From NCBI GenBank assembly GCA_964036045.1, contig OZ038402.1, forward strand, positions 10,043,513 to 10,107,512: DNA of 64,000 bases, in the 5' to 3' direction. Below, piece by piece: positions 21,790 through 32,460 of the stretch. Source of the stretch: Eutreptiella sp. 'Long Island Sound 2002'. Lineage: Eukaryota; Euglenozoa; Euglenophyceae; Eutreptiales; Eutreptiaceae. Positions within the stretch are counted from its first letter, which is position 1. The number at the start of each line of letters is the position of its first letter. Below the pieces are notes generated by a model, which was not told where the DNA came from, did no database searches, and saw nothing but the letters and a program-made list of their open reading frames with translations. The position numbers and the translations under genes are program-made.

Positions 21790-22620
21790 GGGTATTTGGT
21801 AAAACTTAGTACCGGACGAGGTAACACTTAGTAAAATTTGGTAAAACTAAGTAGAAACGAGGTAAAACCTAGTAGAAAAAAATTCGTCCAGGGATATGTC
21901 TTTCGCACCACCCCTGATTGTGGTGCAGGTGTATAACTTGAGCAACTCCCTTTGGGTGCTCCGCTTGTTGTTGATTGCCCCAACCCGCGAATACATCTGC
22001 CCTCAGTTTGACCCAATGTGTGACCGGCCACACATTGTTGGGGCAAACCAGGAGGAGTTGGCTGTTGTGGATTTGATTGCCAAGCGAGAAGGCGTTGAAC
22101 CACAACAGCGGAAGAAGTGGTCAAAGATTTTGGATGCTTTCGGTGCCCTTGCATTTGCAATTGCACCCCGGCATTCCACCTTCATCCACCAAATTGATGG
22201 TGTCAGTTGCCATCCGGCATGTCTCTTGACATTGCATTGTGCCTTGTCTCGGCGCATTGTCAAGGGCATATTGCAAGTGCTACAAAATCGATTGTGGTTG
22301 TTGCGTAAAATGGCCGAAGCTACTCTGTACTTCAGTCGTTCAAAGTTGGCCTCCACCCCAAGGACCCCAGCAGTACATTGGGAGGTGGCTCGGATGTACC
22401 CCGAACCCAAATATGTGGACCCCGTTGACACATGCTTTTCTTGTGATGGCACACCTCACATGTGCACCAGCAGGGGGCCACATGTACTGACATTGGCAAA
22501 TGTGACAACAAACCCATGTCTTATGTGGCCGCACTACATTTCGTACGTAATTAAATTACGTACACAATTATTACGGCACCTACGCCTACTGTAGCTTGGA
22601 CAAGGGCGTAGCTTATCTGC
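21790..22620 (+). mobile_element. MULE-like CTAGTA-family element, truncated
   Basis: The left end GGGTATTTGGTAAAACTTAG corresponds to the 22-bp termini of the complete element at 36816-38757. It is followed by subterminal repeats (GTAAAACTTAGTA, GTAAAACCTAGTAG). The right end is missing. From about 22480 the sequence turns into the hairpin-bearing segment CCTACGCC...GGGCGTAGCTTA, the right end of another family. The same encoded protein occurs in both elements. Confidence 0.6.
21896..22594 (+). CDS. Transposon-borne ORF of unknown function, C-truncated
   Basis: About 233 codons. From PTREYICPQFDPMCDRPHIV onward it is clearly homologous to the minus-strand ORF at 37212-38177. Shared blocks are GANQEELAVVDLIA, GVEPQQRKKWSKILDAFGAL, LHCALSRRIVKGI and PAVHWEVARMYPEP. 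It ends in the start of a cysteine pair (DTCFSCDGTPHMC) and then diverges. I do not recognise a catalytic domain. Two copies inside related termini suggest a transposon accessory or transposase fragment. There is no host function to propose. Confidence 0.5.
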   Translation: MSFAPPLIVVQVYNLSNSLWVLRLLLIAPTREYICPQFDPMCDRPHIVGANQEELAVVDLIAKREGVEPQQRKKWSKILDAFGALAFAIAPRHSTFIHQIDGVSCHPACLLTLHCALSRRIVKGILQVLQNRLWLLRKMAEATLYFSRSKLASTPRTPAVHWEVARMYPEPKYVDPVDTCFSCDGTPHMCTSRGPHVLTLANVTTNPCLMWPHYISYVIKLRTQLLRHLRLL

Positions 22621-22869
22621 AGAGCAGTGGAAAGTCCAGCAATACGTCCCCACCGACAGACGTATGCCCTCATCAAGTATCACGCGGCGGAGCCGCGACA
22701 CAAATTGTCCCATCTGTCCAGCGAAGCGTCACAGCTCCTCCTCAAATACGGCGCCGGAGGCGCCGCCACAGTTCGTCAGGATAGGTCAGGTCTCCCTCCC
22801 TACCCTCAACTGGGGCTGGGTTGAGCTGGCTCGTACCTCCAAAAATAAAAACCACCCCCCATGTCGTCC

Positions 22870-23371
22870 ACTTATACACTTATCGTAGCTTATACAAGGG
22901 GGGGTGGGGGGGGGATGAACCTTCAGCCGCAAAAAATAGCCACTTAGCACCAGCAGTTGGCGGCCAATGGCCCGAGGGCATCCCCAAAGAGCCAGGTACC
23001 ATGAGCCAGTGCTCCTCCCCCCGCCGTCACTGTGTGCCGGTGAGCACAAAGTGGGGCCCGGGGGGGGGGGGGGTATGGTTCAACACTCTGGTTGTAAAGA
23101 TTGTTGCCTTCTTTATGCCTTCGAAGCACGAACTGTACATTCCCGCACTCATATGCATCGTGAGGGTTGCGTGTACACCGCAGTGCCCTTGAAGCAAAAC
23201 CATGGCCGCTGTGGTGGCCCCTGCCCAAGTGCAGACATAAGAGCTGCCCTGCCCTGCAGTTACAGGGCGTCATGCATTTTTGTTGTCAAACAGGCCAAAC
23301 TCTCAGCGCCAAATGCCCCTTGGGATGTTGCCCCTTGGGATGTTGTGGACTTTTGCCGTTGCGGTTTTTCT
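22870..23371. repeat. Repeat segment shared with 25.7 kb
   Basis: GTAGCTTATACAAGGGGGGG at about 22884-22903 is the right terminus of the C-tract/TA family and is also an intact version of the site into which the element at 24291 inserted. Then 22918-23060 (AGCCGCAAAAAATAGCCAC, TTGGCGGCCAATGGC, TGTGTGCCGGTGAGCAC) matches 25710-25865 inside the 578-bp element. Confidence 0.65.
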
Positions 23372-23535
23372 GCAACGACGAAACCCTGGTCAGACGCCGC
23401 TGTTACTGACGCCATTGTACCCCCCCCCCCCCCCTGTAGCTACGCCAATGTCCCAAATGAATACGGTCCCTACGCCTACTGTAGCTTGGACACGGGCGTA
23501 GCTTGCGCGCCACACATACAACTACCAAGGGGGCG

Positions 23536-23592
23536 TTGTCGCACGGTGCGCGCACGGTGCGCGCACGGTGCGTGCACGGTGCGCGCACGGTT
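23536..23592. repeat. 12-bp GCGCACGGTGC tandem repeat
   Basis: Four to five units of CGCACGGTGCGC in a row. Self-complementary units could form short hairpins. Confidence 0.85.
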
Positions 23593-23654
23593 CAATGTTT
23601 TTGGGATGGTTGCCCAACTTGTACCCCGTTGAATGGCCCCCATAGAAACACACC

Positions 23655-23850
23655 CAGGGTCCTGATTTCTGCACCTTGCAGTCCATACTGGCATACCAGG
23701 ATTCTTCAATTTTTAGTCTGATGCTTGTCACGGGTTCCAGGGTCCTATTTTCTGCACCCTGCAGCCCCTATTGGCGTACCGGGAATTTTTTTTTTTTGAA
23801 TTTGATGCTTGTCACAGGTTCCAGGCTCCCAGTTTCTGCACCTTGCACGC
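23655..23850. repeat. ~85-bp tandem repeat, about 2.3 units
   Basis: The block TTTCTGCACCTTGCAG, ATTGGCGTACC-like and GATGCTTGTCACGGGTTCCA occurs at about 23661, 23745 and 23830. It is non-coding and lies within the nested C-tract element. Confidence 0.75.
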
Positions 23851-24290
23851 ACCTCCGTAACAAACCATGCACAGGCGACAACACAAGCGACAACACTGGT
23901 TGGGTTACGGGAATTTCAATTTCATCCGCCACAGCATTCTGGCTCATGATCATCAATTCTAGGGGCTTCAGCTTCCACTTCAGGTAATTGGGGCTCCAGC
24001 AAAGCGTCCATCGGCGCCTCATGGTGCACAGGTTCAAAAAGAGAGGATTGCATGGTGAGCTGGAGCAAGAAAGGGGAATGTAATGCACAAACATCCCCAA
24101 AATCATAGCTATGTGGGTTCAAGTGGGCAAACAGTCACAACAAATGTGTCCATGACACTATGTAGCCGGCACATTTGTCACCAACCCCATGTCTTATGTG
24201 GCTGCGCTATGTTTGGTACCAAATTAAAATTAGGTCCCAAATTAATACGGTCCCTACGCCTCTTGTAGCTTGGACAAGGGCGTAGCTTAT

Positions 24291-25489
24291 GGGGGAATGT
24301 TTGCCCGGCGCGCGCCCGGCGCGCTACTTCTCTATTAACTATCCCAACTTCAGCCCGAGATTTACCCTCCCATGGAGAAGCCCCCCAAGTAGACCACATT
24401 GCATTGCACACCTTCCCTACAAAGCACGTTGCAAAATAAAGCAACAAAGCGTGGATTGTGAGTCCCTAACCCCAACTCGAGGGGCCACGCAACAAAGCGT
24501 GGATTCAAAGATTGTCCCGGTTTCCTCAATAGCACCGGAAGGTTGGGGCCCAAAAGTGGGCGGAAATGCTACGTCACCCCTGCATTCTCGGGGGTCCCCA
24601 ACAAAGGAGACGAAATCAGAAGTCAAAACCTACGCCGGGGGTCACCATGATGCACCACGCAACAAAGCGTGGATTCAAAGATTGTCCCGGTTTCCTCAAT
24701 AGCAGCGGAAGGTTGGGGCCCAAAAGAGGGCGGAAATGCTACGTCACCCCTGCATTCTCGGGGGTCCCCAACAAAGGGAACAAAATCAGAAGTCAAAACC
24801 TACGCCGGGGGTCACCATGATGCACCACGCAACAAAGCGTGGATTCAAAGATTGTCCCGGTTTCCTCAATAGCACCGGAAGGTTGGGGCCCAAAAGTGGG
24901 CGGAAATGCTACGTCACCCCTGCATTCTCGGGGGTCCCCAACAAAGGGAACAAAATCAGAAGTCAAAACCTACGCCGGGGGTCACCATGATGCACCACGC
25001 AACAAAGCGTGGATTCAAAGATTGTCCCGGTTTCCTCAATAGCACCGGAAGGTTGGGGCCCAAAAGTGGGCGGAAATGCTACGTCACCCCTGCATTCTCG
25101 GGGGTCCCCAACAAAGGAGACGAAATCAGAAGTCAAAACCTACGCCGGGGTCACCATGATGCACCACGCAACAAAGCGTGGATTCAAAGATTGTCCCGGT
25201 TTCCTCAATAGCACTAGACGGTTGGGGCCCAAAAGAGGGCGGAAATGCTACGTCACCCATGCATTCTCGGGGGTCCCCAACAAAGGGGACAAAATCAGAA
25301 GTCAAAACCTACGCCGGGGGTCACCATGATGCTCCTAGTATCTTAAAGTATGGGTCTCTAGTACAGCCAGCCGCCCAAATAGCTGCACTGTGCTAAGTGC
25401 GCCCCCTTAGCGCACCCCCTAAAAGGCCACTAGAGGGGCACGGGTCCAAAAAGATGCCCGGCGCGCGCCCGGCGCGCTAACGTTCCCCC
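24291..25489. mobile_element. Harbinger-like MITE-type element, TSD TAT
   Basis: The ends are GGGGGAATGTTTGCCCGGCG and, inverted, GGGGGAACGTTAGCGCGCC. TAT occurs at 24288-24290 and 25490-25492. The empty target GTAGCTTATACAAGGGG is preserved near 22884. At 1199 bp it carries five tandem 170-bp units and no transposase, so it must be moved by enzyme from elsewhere. The left subterminal block (CCCCCCAAGTAGACCACATT) matches 15690-15715. Confidence 0.8.
24490..25340. repeat. Five 170-bp tandem units inside the MITE
   Basis: Units start at 24490, 24660, 24830, 25000 and 25169 with CAACAAAGCGTGGATTC and run through CCTCAATAGCACCGGAAGG, GCTACGTCACCCCTGCATTC and CTACGCCGGGGGTCACC. They differ at only a few positions, so the expansion is recent. 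A partial unit precedes at 24443. A related GCTACGTCACCCCTGCATTC segment lies at 38370. Confidence 0.95.
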
Positions 25490-25511
25490 TATACAAAGGG
25501 GGGGGGGGGTA

Positions 25512-26089
25512 TCTACCACCCATGATTATCATTTCATGGCCAAACACTCCCTCAGCATGGTTCTCCGTTTTTTTTTGCCATTTCTACAATCAGGCAGCAG
25601 CTTCGTTCCAATCCTGGTGTACATGTCAGCTTCAATGGATGACACAAAAGAATGACAGAAATGTCATGAGAGCAGCAGGGATACCCAAGATGAGGGAGAG
25701 AGGACATATGAACCTTCAGCCGCAAAAAATGGCCACGTAGCACCAGCAGTTGGCGGCCAATGGCATGAGGGCATCCCCAAAGAGCCAGGTGCCATGGGCC
25801 CGCATGAGCCAGTGCTCCTCCCCCTGCCGTCACTGTGTGCCGGTGAGCACCATGTGGGACCCCAGGGGTGTGGGGTGTGGGGGGGGGGGGGGGCACAAAC
25901 AGAGTGAGGATTCTGAGATCATCAAATGGGGAGTCACATTTTCGGAGCTTCAAGAGCGTGCTGTGTGGAAAGGGAGGTTGGATACTCTCGCCAACGAAGC
26001 TGCTGCCTGATTGCAGAAATGGCCAAAATAAAAAGGAGGACCATGCTGAGGGAGTGTTTGGCCATGAAATGATAATCATGGGTGGTAGA
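25512..26089. mobile_element. 578-bp element with ~100-bp inverted repeats, TSD TA
   Basis: TCTACCACCCATGATTATCA at the left is matched, inverted, at the right. The arms continue for about 100 bases (TGGCCAAACACTCCCTCAGC, CAGGCAGCAGCTTCGTT). TA flanks both ends (25510-25511 and 26090-26091). Removing it gives GGGGTACAATGGCGTCAGT, which exists intact, inverted, at 23395-23435. It has no ORF of note. TA target choice points to Tc1/mariner mobilisation; the long arms could fold into a near-perfect stem. Confidence 0.8.
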
Positions 26090-26139
26090 TACAATGGCGT
26101 CAGTAAAAGCGGCGTCTGACCAGGGTTTCGTCGTTGGCG

Positions 26140-26505
26140 TAGGATTGTGTAACACTGTCGCACTCTTTTATAAAACTGTTGCAGAAGTGAGGTTTCTGTG
26201 TATTGCACATCCTGGAGGAAGCGACTCCCTACTGCCATATCCCGATTGGCTGAGGGGACCAACTTTTCAACAAGCTTACACCGCTGCAGATCGCCTCGCT
26301 GCGGACAGGTCGGCAGAAAGAAATGGATGTGGGCTCACACCGTCATTTGGTCACCCACGAGGTGCACTATTACATAAGCCGCAAATTGTGAAAATCATTA
26401 TCGCAGTGCGCACAGTGTGCAGAGCAATGGCTGCAATGAGGTACATGCCATAAAGCATACGCTGTACCATGAGGAGGGAAGTATGATGTCCTGTAGCATG
26501 CACCC
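26140..26505. other. No gene seen
   Basis: Unclassified sequence right of the transposon nest; no coding evidence. Confidence 0.3.
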
Positions 26506-26712
26506 TGGAAAGTGTATCACCATATCAATCAACCGTGAAAAAGAGTAGATGTGGTGGAAATGGGCAAAAAATGTGTGCAAAAAAATAGAAATGGGTGAAA
26601 CAGGGTGAACATTCAAAAATGCCACATCCCCAATGCATCAGAACCTACTACCAAACAACAATGATGCCCAAAGCACCACAAAGTATGGGTTTCTACTACG
26701 GCCAGACGTAGC
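26506..26712 (+). repeat. Dispersed repeat R3, copy in isolation
   Basis: About 205 bases that align closely with 55298-55502: GGAAAGTGTATCACCATATC, AATGGGTGAAACAGGG, CATCCCCAATGCATC, CTACTACCAAACAACAATGA, CAAAGTATGGGTTTCTA. Partial copies lie at 2031-2165, 25317-25400 and 53790-53880. R3 is internal sequence of the G5-ended Harbinger-like family, so this copy is probably a remnant of such an element. Confidence 0.75.
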
Positions 26713-28299
26713 CACTTCATTTCATTCTGCTTTGGAGTCCCCCAAGGTGTCAGGGCTTAAATAGACACTTTGACTCCTCCCCGTGTTTGTGCTTATGTAG
26801 CAACTTTGAAATTTGTCCCCTTTGAGGTCCCCGAGATATTTTCGATCCCTGCTTCGGGGACTGCTAAGACAGTCGGGGCTGTGTAGCCAGCTCTCCTTTC
26901 TATTCTTTGGGGGGGACTCTTTTGCCATAAAAGAGGCCTGCCACCACAACAGGAAGGCGGGAAGGAATCAAACGGGCCACATAACTCCTGTCATCTCAGG
27001 GTCCTGAAAGGGGGAGGAATCAAAGAGGCTACAGAACCGCTGCACGTGACATGTAGATTGCCACCGCCCCCTCTAGGATACTTTGTTCTTGAGAAAAAAA
27101 TATCGTACGTGATTTTTGTCTTTCAGTGCAAAGTCTCGTTGTTTTTAGTCCAACTTCTTGCTCAGCAGCGCCAATTGACATCATTCAGGGGGATCCTTTT
27201 TGTGTCTGAGCATAATTTGGTATTTTCTATCTCGACCTTGTAGAAAACAAATGTACAACGCTAAGAGCAAAGCTTGACCAATGCACAACCCTCTATGCTG
27301 ATGCCATTCCTGAGGCGTTTGAATTGCAGACTCTGTCCATTGGCACCCTCACAGGCATCCCCACCACAGGCTGGGTTTGATCATGGGGCTGTCCCTCGCC
27401 CCTTGCACTGTGAAGCACCAATGCATGATCAAGACGGTTCATAACAAACGGCTGAGGTCCCTACGGGCCTGACCTCCTTGCCCGTGAGCAAAATGTCCCA
27501 ACCATTAAGAGGCATTGGGGTCAGCGAAATGAAAGTTTAGGAGGCCAATGTAAACAAAAGTTGAAGAGGTTAAACTTTGGTTTGGGATGACTGTTGGAGG
27601 TAAACCAGAGCAGATGCTCTGTACCCACAGCACAAGTATACAATGGGCATAGGGCTTAAGTAAAAGGGGCCATGTGTGGAAAGAAACACACAGCACACTA
27701 CCTGTCACAACTCAGTTGCATGTGGGTCAGACGCCACATTGCCCCTTTCGCACCGGCCAAAAGCCAGTTCAGGTACCGGAGCAGCCCCCTTTTCCGAAAG
27801 TGTTACATGCCTTACACACCCGAAGAATCCACAGAATATCCAGTGGTCTGAGGGTAAAATGGAGGCTGACGCAAACATGAAGGGCTCAGCTGCTGGGGCT
27901 GGTACCAAGCTGAGCAAACACAAAAGTGAAACACCAGCAGACAGACTTGAACACAGCGCCAGCAAAACAAAAAGAGGGCTTAGGCTTGAGGGGCCAAGTG
28001 TGCAGAATGGCCCTGCAAGATGTGAAATCCACCCCAAGGGGCGTTTGTGCACAGCACGCACAGCGCGCATTTTACAAGGCGAAATTAGGGAATTTTAGGG
28101 CAACTAGCAATATTCTTGCCAATATCCGTCAACTCGCAGTGCATTGCGAGGTTTGTTGACTTGGCAATGCATGCAGTGCTGCTTGAGGCTTTGGGTGACG
28201 TCCGCTAGCTGCGGAGACGTGTTCTCATCAAGAGGCCGCCCTCATAGTACAGGCAAGGTATAAGCAATCCTTGTCCACAAAGGCAAGAATTGTACCCAT
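26713..28299. other. No supported gene
   Basis: Open frame 27676-28098 (plus, 140 codons) is lysine/serine-rich and lacks a domain. No splice-bounded exon was recognised. AT-rich and GC-balanced stretches alternate, as in transposon remains. Confidence 0.3.
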
Positions 28300-28536
28300 C
28301 TAACACTCGGCCTCCAGTCGAACAACAGTGATTTTGGCCTCCTTCTTTTGTGCATCTTCCAACCCAACAACGACCCACGCCTTAAGTATGGCAAGCATCT
28401 TGTCAACAGGTTGTGCTCCGATATGGAAGAGCTCATAGTCCACGACCCCTTTCAAAATCAGCCTCGGCAGAAGATACCACCCATCTGTCACTGACTTGAG
28501 AGTATTTTTTCGTATTCCTGGCCCCGCTTTGCCCAC
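28300..28536 (-). CDS. Small unassigned ORF
   Basis: 78 codons (MGKAGPGIRKNTLKSVTDGW...) with an even amino-acid mix and a hydrophobic centre (YLLPRLILKGVVDYELF). It could be an exon or a remnant of a transposon gene. No domain, no homologue in the window and no clear splice signal at its ends. Confidence 0.2.
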   Translation of the reverse strand: MGKAGPGIRKNTLKSVTDGWYLLPRLILKGVVDYELFHIGAQPVDKMLAILKAWVVVGLEDAQKKEAKITVVRLEAEC

Positions 28537-29012
28537 TTGGAAACATTCCCACTCTTCTCCGAAGTCTGGATCGGTGCCGTACCTACCTACCTACCTTAGG
28601 TATGGTCCGACACAAACTTTGTGCGCAATATGCATCATGATACTTGGAACTAAATTACAAACAGGTGCCAAATCAACAGGTCTGTACACATACTGTACAG
28701 TGGACAAATTGTACCTTGGATAGGGGGCCATGAAAATACCAGCCACACCACACACAATATCGGATTTCGTTGCCTCCAGTACAAAAAGAACAAATCAAAA
28801 ACGGAAGTGCAAGCTTGCAGTCAGGCGAATCGAACTGACAAGCCCCTCATACATGAACCAAGGAATACTCCTAAAGCAGGAACACAGCAGCACAGGTGTG
28901 GTGTAGTGGTACAACCATCATCTGTGGGTCTTGCCAATTCGCTGGTTGCCAGCGAATTAAGGTACGGTACCCCTCCCCTGTCTCCGCTATGCCCACATCA
29001 TAAACGGGTGGG
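28537..29012. other. No gene; weak tRNA-like boxes
   Basis: A minus-strand B-box-like CAGTTCGATTCGCC near 28818-28830 and a plus-strand A-box-like TGGTGTAGTGGTACAACC near 28898. They are not paired into a cloverleaf. A palindrome, AATTCGCTGGTTGCCAGCGAATT, is present near 28937. Confidence 0.3.
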
Positions 29013-29420
29013 TTGGGTGTTAGAGGCAATCTAAACAAAATATGTCCCTCTGCAGCCTTTGCAGCACATGTAAACACTCAGACTGTTTTTTCTTTTGTGA
29101 TTAAATCAAGTGGCAAATATCATGGTGACTGTCCAGAGGGCGACCTTGCCGCGGTTCAAAACCTGGTTGTAATAGGCATGCCTGTCATTCGCATTACAAA
29201 TCATTCAAAGGACATTGTCGCACCTGCCAAGGTCCCCGGTCGACCTAAACAGAGACCTCGCAAAATGCTGAAATATGCAGTAACCCAAGTGACAGGGGAT
29301 GCCCCCAGGGTCCCAAATGCCTCCAACAGGGTGCCCAAACCTCCGTCATGGACCACCGCAAACCCTAAATATGCTTTGCTGCATACCACCGGTGCCTGTT
29401 CTGTGAGACATGTGGCGTGA
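29013..29420 (+). CDS. Unassigned ORF with AT-hook-like motif
   Basis: 135 codons. Residues about 70-80 read PGRPKQRPRKM, like an AT-hook (core R-P or G-R-P flanked by basic residues), which binds the minor groove of AT-rich DNA. The rest is unrecognised. The setting is transposon-rich, so a degenerate transposon protein is the likeliest source; a host gene exon is possible. Confidence 0.25.
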   Translation: MGVRGNLNKICPSAAFAAHVNTQTVFSFVIKSSGKYHGDCPEGDLAAVQNLVVIGMPVIRITNHSKDIVAPAKVPGRPKQRPRKMLKYAVTQVTGDAPRVPNASNRVPKPPSWTTANPKYALLHTTGACSVRHVA

Positions 29421-29439
29421 ATCACCACAGTGCAGAGAA

Positions 29440-29640
29440 CCACCACACACCCACATTAACGGTCCCATGGTCCTCCCATGGGTCGTCAGACACAGTGGTT
29501 CAAGTGCTCTAAGGCGGTGGCCAGCAATTCGCGGAGGAGATTGGTGGCTGTTGGCAATGGTTGGCAATGCCATCCAATTCAGGTAGCAGTTACCGGCGGT
29601 TAGGATGTCCCAATAGGAGGCAGCCCTATCCCACCAGTGT
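29440..29640 (+). repeat. Dispersed repeat R6, copy 1
   Basis: CCCATGGGTC, GTTCAAGTGCTCT, GGCCAGCAATTCGCGGAGGA, GGCAATGGTTGGCAATGCCA and GTTAGGATGTCCCAATAGGA recur in the same order at 31160-31330. The two copies differ at a small fraction of positions. Confidence 0.85.
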
Positions 29641-31159
29641 GCAAGCAGGGACGAAATCAGGGGATGGTCACTCTCCACAACAAAAACCCATGGTCAAAGA
29701 ACAACGGTGTGAGGGGATCGGTGCTGAGGGGACAACTGGGCACTGAGTGCACACTGGATGTGCTCTTGTTGCCGGCACCCATGAAAATCATGACCCTCGG
29801 AGAGCGCAACAAACGGCACTCAAACACAACTGATCATTGTCATCATCTTCTCTGGAGGCATCCTCATCTACCAATGAGGGCTACACTTGCGCGCCGCAGG
29901 GCAGGAATAATCCTCTTAAACCCTAGAAACACTGAAACTTGCAACAAGAAGGAAAAAACACCTCTGCATGACCATTTGGAGTACCTGCCTGTACAAAACC
30001 CACTGAGTGAATAGCACAAGGACCGCACTTGAGCCAGGGAAGAGCTCCGAATGCAGGATCTTCGGGAGCAACCAACAACATTTGTCCCCTGTAGCGCCTC
30101 GTCTTGCAAATCTGGCGCTCAAAGCATGGACGTTGGATGAGTGGGAAGCAAAGGGGGGGCCCTACAGTCTCGAGTAGCAACATCACCCCTGCCTTCTTGA
30201 GATGACCACATGGGGTAAACTATTTTACTAACCCCTTCAAATGCACCAAAATGTAGAGGAAGCAAACTTGGTACCCATAGACCGTGGGCGGAACGGCGAC
30301 ATAGCCCGACATTCCCCATCACCCCAACCCCAAGCCCCAACACACGGGTTAGCGGCGGAGGGGGGGGGGGGGGGGGCAAAAACGAATAAAGAGTCCCCAA
30401 GGGACGTATTCCACAGTGCAAAGGGGTGGAGTGTCAAAAAGTAGTGAATCCAATAACAATGAATTGCCTGTCTTGTCTGCGGTCAGGAGTATTCCTAACA
30501 CGGGCTGCAAGCACGGCGCGGGGCGCACCGCAAGCGCCGCAGGCACCGCAAGGGTGTAGCCCTGAATGACATACCATACTCTAGTTTGGCTGGTTCCCTC
30601 GCTTCTGCTCACGTCCTGGCACGCGTACAGTATAAGTCGAACAACCATTTGACGGGCGGGAGCGCGGGGCCCCGCCCCAGTTCAGACCCAGAGTGGGGTG
30701 AGGCTTGAACTGGGGTTCCAGTACTTGCACGAGCTTTGAAATGCACACAGGTGCAAAGCTATCACCGTAGAAAAAGCAGAGTCAACGGTGGATTTGGTTT
30801 GCTGGTTGGCTTTCTGGTGTCATGCACTGGGTTGTGTTTTGTGCCGGCGTGTGTGTGTGTTTCTGCGGGGGGGAGGGGGCATGCTTTTTTGGGAAAGAGG
30901 GGGGGTTGTGAGAGCGAAACGCGTAGGCAAGGGTGTGGAGGAGGGGCAACCCCTGCTTTGTGTGGGTGAGAGCGGGATGGCAACACCATGCCTCACATTC
31001 GCAGCCGCCGGTGCCCATGGCGTCCATTCCCGGTGCAGGTACCAGCAGGAGCCCCAATGTCGGCCCCACCCAGTACCATGAAAGGGGAACTCGTCGGGAA
31101 TGATGCGGGTTATGCAACACAGGCCAAGAGGTTACGGCATTCCGAGAGCAGCTGCATTG
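29641..31159. other. No supported gene
   Basis: Holds a G tract near 30360 and several short frames without domains. The 30780-31180 minus frame is a low-complexity proline/histidine shadow. Confidence 0.3.
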
Positions 31160-31330
31160 GCGGTCCCTCCCATGGGTCATCGGACACGGTTCAGTGGTTC
31201 AGGTGCTCTGACGTGGTGGCCAGCAATTCGCGGAGGAGATTGGTGGCTGCTGGCAATGGTTGGCAATGCCATTAGATTCAGGTGGCGGTTACCGGCAGTT
31301 AGGATGTCCCAACAGGAGGCAGCCCTGTCC
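31160..31330 (+). repeat. Dispersed repeat R6, copy 2
   Basis: Second copy of the segment at 29440-29640, same orientation, about 1.7 kb away. Beyond the shared block the flanks differ, so this is a dispersed unit and not a simple tandem duplication. Confidence 0.85.
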
Positions 31331-31590
31331 CCGCTCCTCTGTGTCAGGCCTGATGCGGCGCGGGGAGTCTACGGTCCGACAAGGCCCAACACGTGCCGCG
31401 GAGCGCGCATTGCTGCTCCCCTGGCACGTCCTGAGCACCCTGTGCCTCGTCAGCGCTCGGCCCCCGATGGGGGTTGGCGCGCGCGTGCGGTGAGAACCGC
31501 ACTTCTGCCCAACGGCCGTCGGCAAAGTCGCGTTGTTTGCGACAGAAGAGGAATCGATGGACCATGACGCCACAAGCGATGTGACAGAAA

Positions 31591-31592
<2 letters not shown>

Positions 31593-31640
<48 letters not shown>
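31593..31640. repeat. (AG)24 microsatellite
   Basis: An uninterrupted AG dinucleotide array of 48 bases. Confidence 0.97.
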
Positions 31641-31643
<3 letters not shown>

Positions 31644-32340
31644 TGTTCGGTTATCATTGACTGAATGCCCCTGCCCTTTTTTATGTCCTTCACCTGTTTT
31701 TGAATTTGGCTCTGAATCCAGTCAGCCCCCCCTTCCAGACCCCTGAAGTTCTCGAAGCCGTCTTTCTGCAATTTGAGATTTTGGGGAAACCTGCCAGCAC
31801 CACAGGCGCCGAAAAAAAAATTTGGCCCTTTGGAGGGGGCAACATTGTGGCAAATGGGTGTCCTTCACAATAAAATCGCCATCCACTATGTCCAGTGGGC
31901 TGTGCCCTATGTCGACGTTTCACAGCATATTGACAGGCCAAGGGCTATCCATTGCTTAGTATAGGACAAAGCCGTGGACCTCAGTGCACAGGTGGCACTG
32001 CTAGTCATCCCCGGCACTCCTCGGGCCTTGAAGGCGCACTGTATAGGCCGATGTGGTGTTGGGGGATGGGGGCATGAGAAGGCGTTGCGGGCATGTGTGG
32101 TGTGGGATCGGCTTGCACAGTCCGCTCAAGAGGGCCTGCGAAAAGAAATACTGCACCAAACAATACGCTCCGTCCCTGTCAGGCTCCCTCAGCCTCCCTA
32201 CGTTTGCTCCTGCCAACACGCAAAAGGGGTAGCGGTAGGGAGAGAGGGAGGGAGGTGCGGAATCGAGAGGTGGAAATGGGATTTGGGGCGCCGCCAGCTG
32301 TCCAGGTCTGCACATGCGCTGCACTTTTCAGCGGGATGGC
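31641..32340. other. No gene seen
   Basis: Short frames only (63 codons plus at 31773); no domain or exon signature. Confidence 0.3.
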
Positions 32341-32460
32341 GGGGGGAGGGAGGGAGGGAGGGAGGGAGGGAGGGAGGGAGGGCGCGAGGGAGGGAAGGAG
32401 CGAGGGAGCGAGGGAGCGAGGGAGCGAGGGAGCGAGGGGAGAGGGAGAAACGGGGTTAGG
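32341..32460. repeat. GGGA / GAGC-GAGG microsatellite
   Basis: GGGA tetramers pass into GAGGGAGC octamers. The tract is purine-only on the plus strand, so it could adopt triplex structure. Confidence 0.95.

Larger units (their letters stand above)
23420..25509. mobile_element. C-tract/TA family element interrupted by insertion
   Basis: TA at 23418-23419 is followed by fifteen C's and TGTAGCTACGCC. The right end is GGGCGTAGCTTAT, then the inserted element, then ACAAAGGGGGGG... and TA at 25510. The segment 24028-24287 (GGTGAGCTGG, CACAAACATCCCCAAAATCA, CATGTCTTATGTGGC) is about as long as, and alignable to, 40042-40277 in the compact relative at 39933-40294. A hairpin (CTACGCC with GGCGTAG) lies near each end. 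Without the insertion it is about 890 bp. Confidence 0.55.
23372..26139. mobile_element. Outermost inverted repeat of a transposon nest
   Basis: CAACGACGAAACCCTGGTCAGACGCC...GACGCCATTGTA at 23372-23419 is inverted at 26090-26139. Between these arms lie, in layers, the C-tract element 23420-25509, the Harbinger-like element 24291-25489 inside it, and the 578-bp element 25512-26089. No transposase ORF for the outermost layer is recognisable. Confidence 0.55.

Noticed and set aside
24240-24290. Helitron 3' end (hairpin followed by CTTA)
   Set aside because: The same hairpin occurs at both ends inside inverted repeats with TA borders, as expected of a TIR element; there is no CTRR end or TC start.
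24490-25340. CRISPR-like array of regular repeats
   Set aside because: The units are contiguous 170-bp copies with no variable spacers, inside a eukaryotic transposon.
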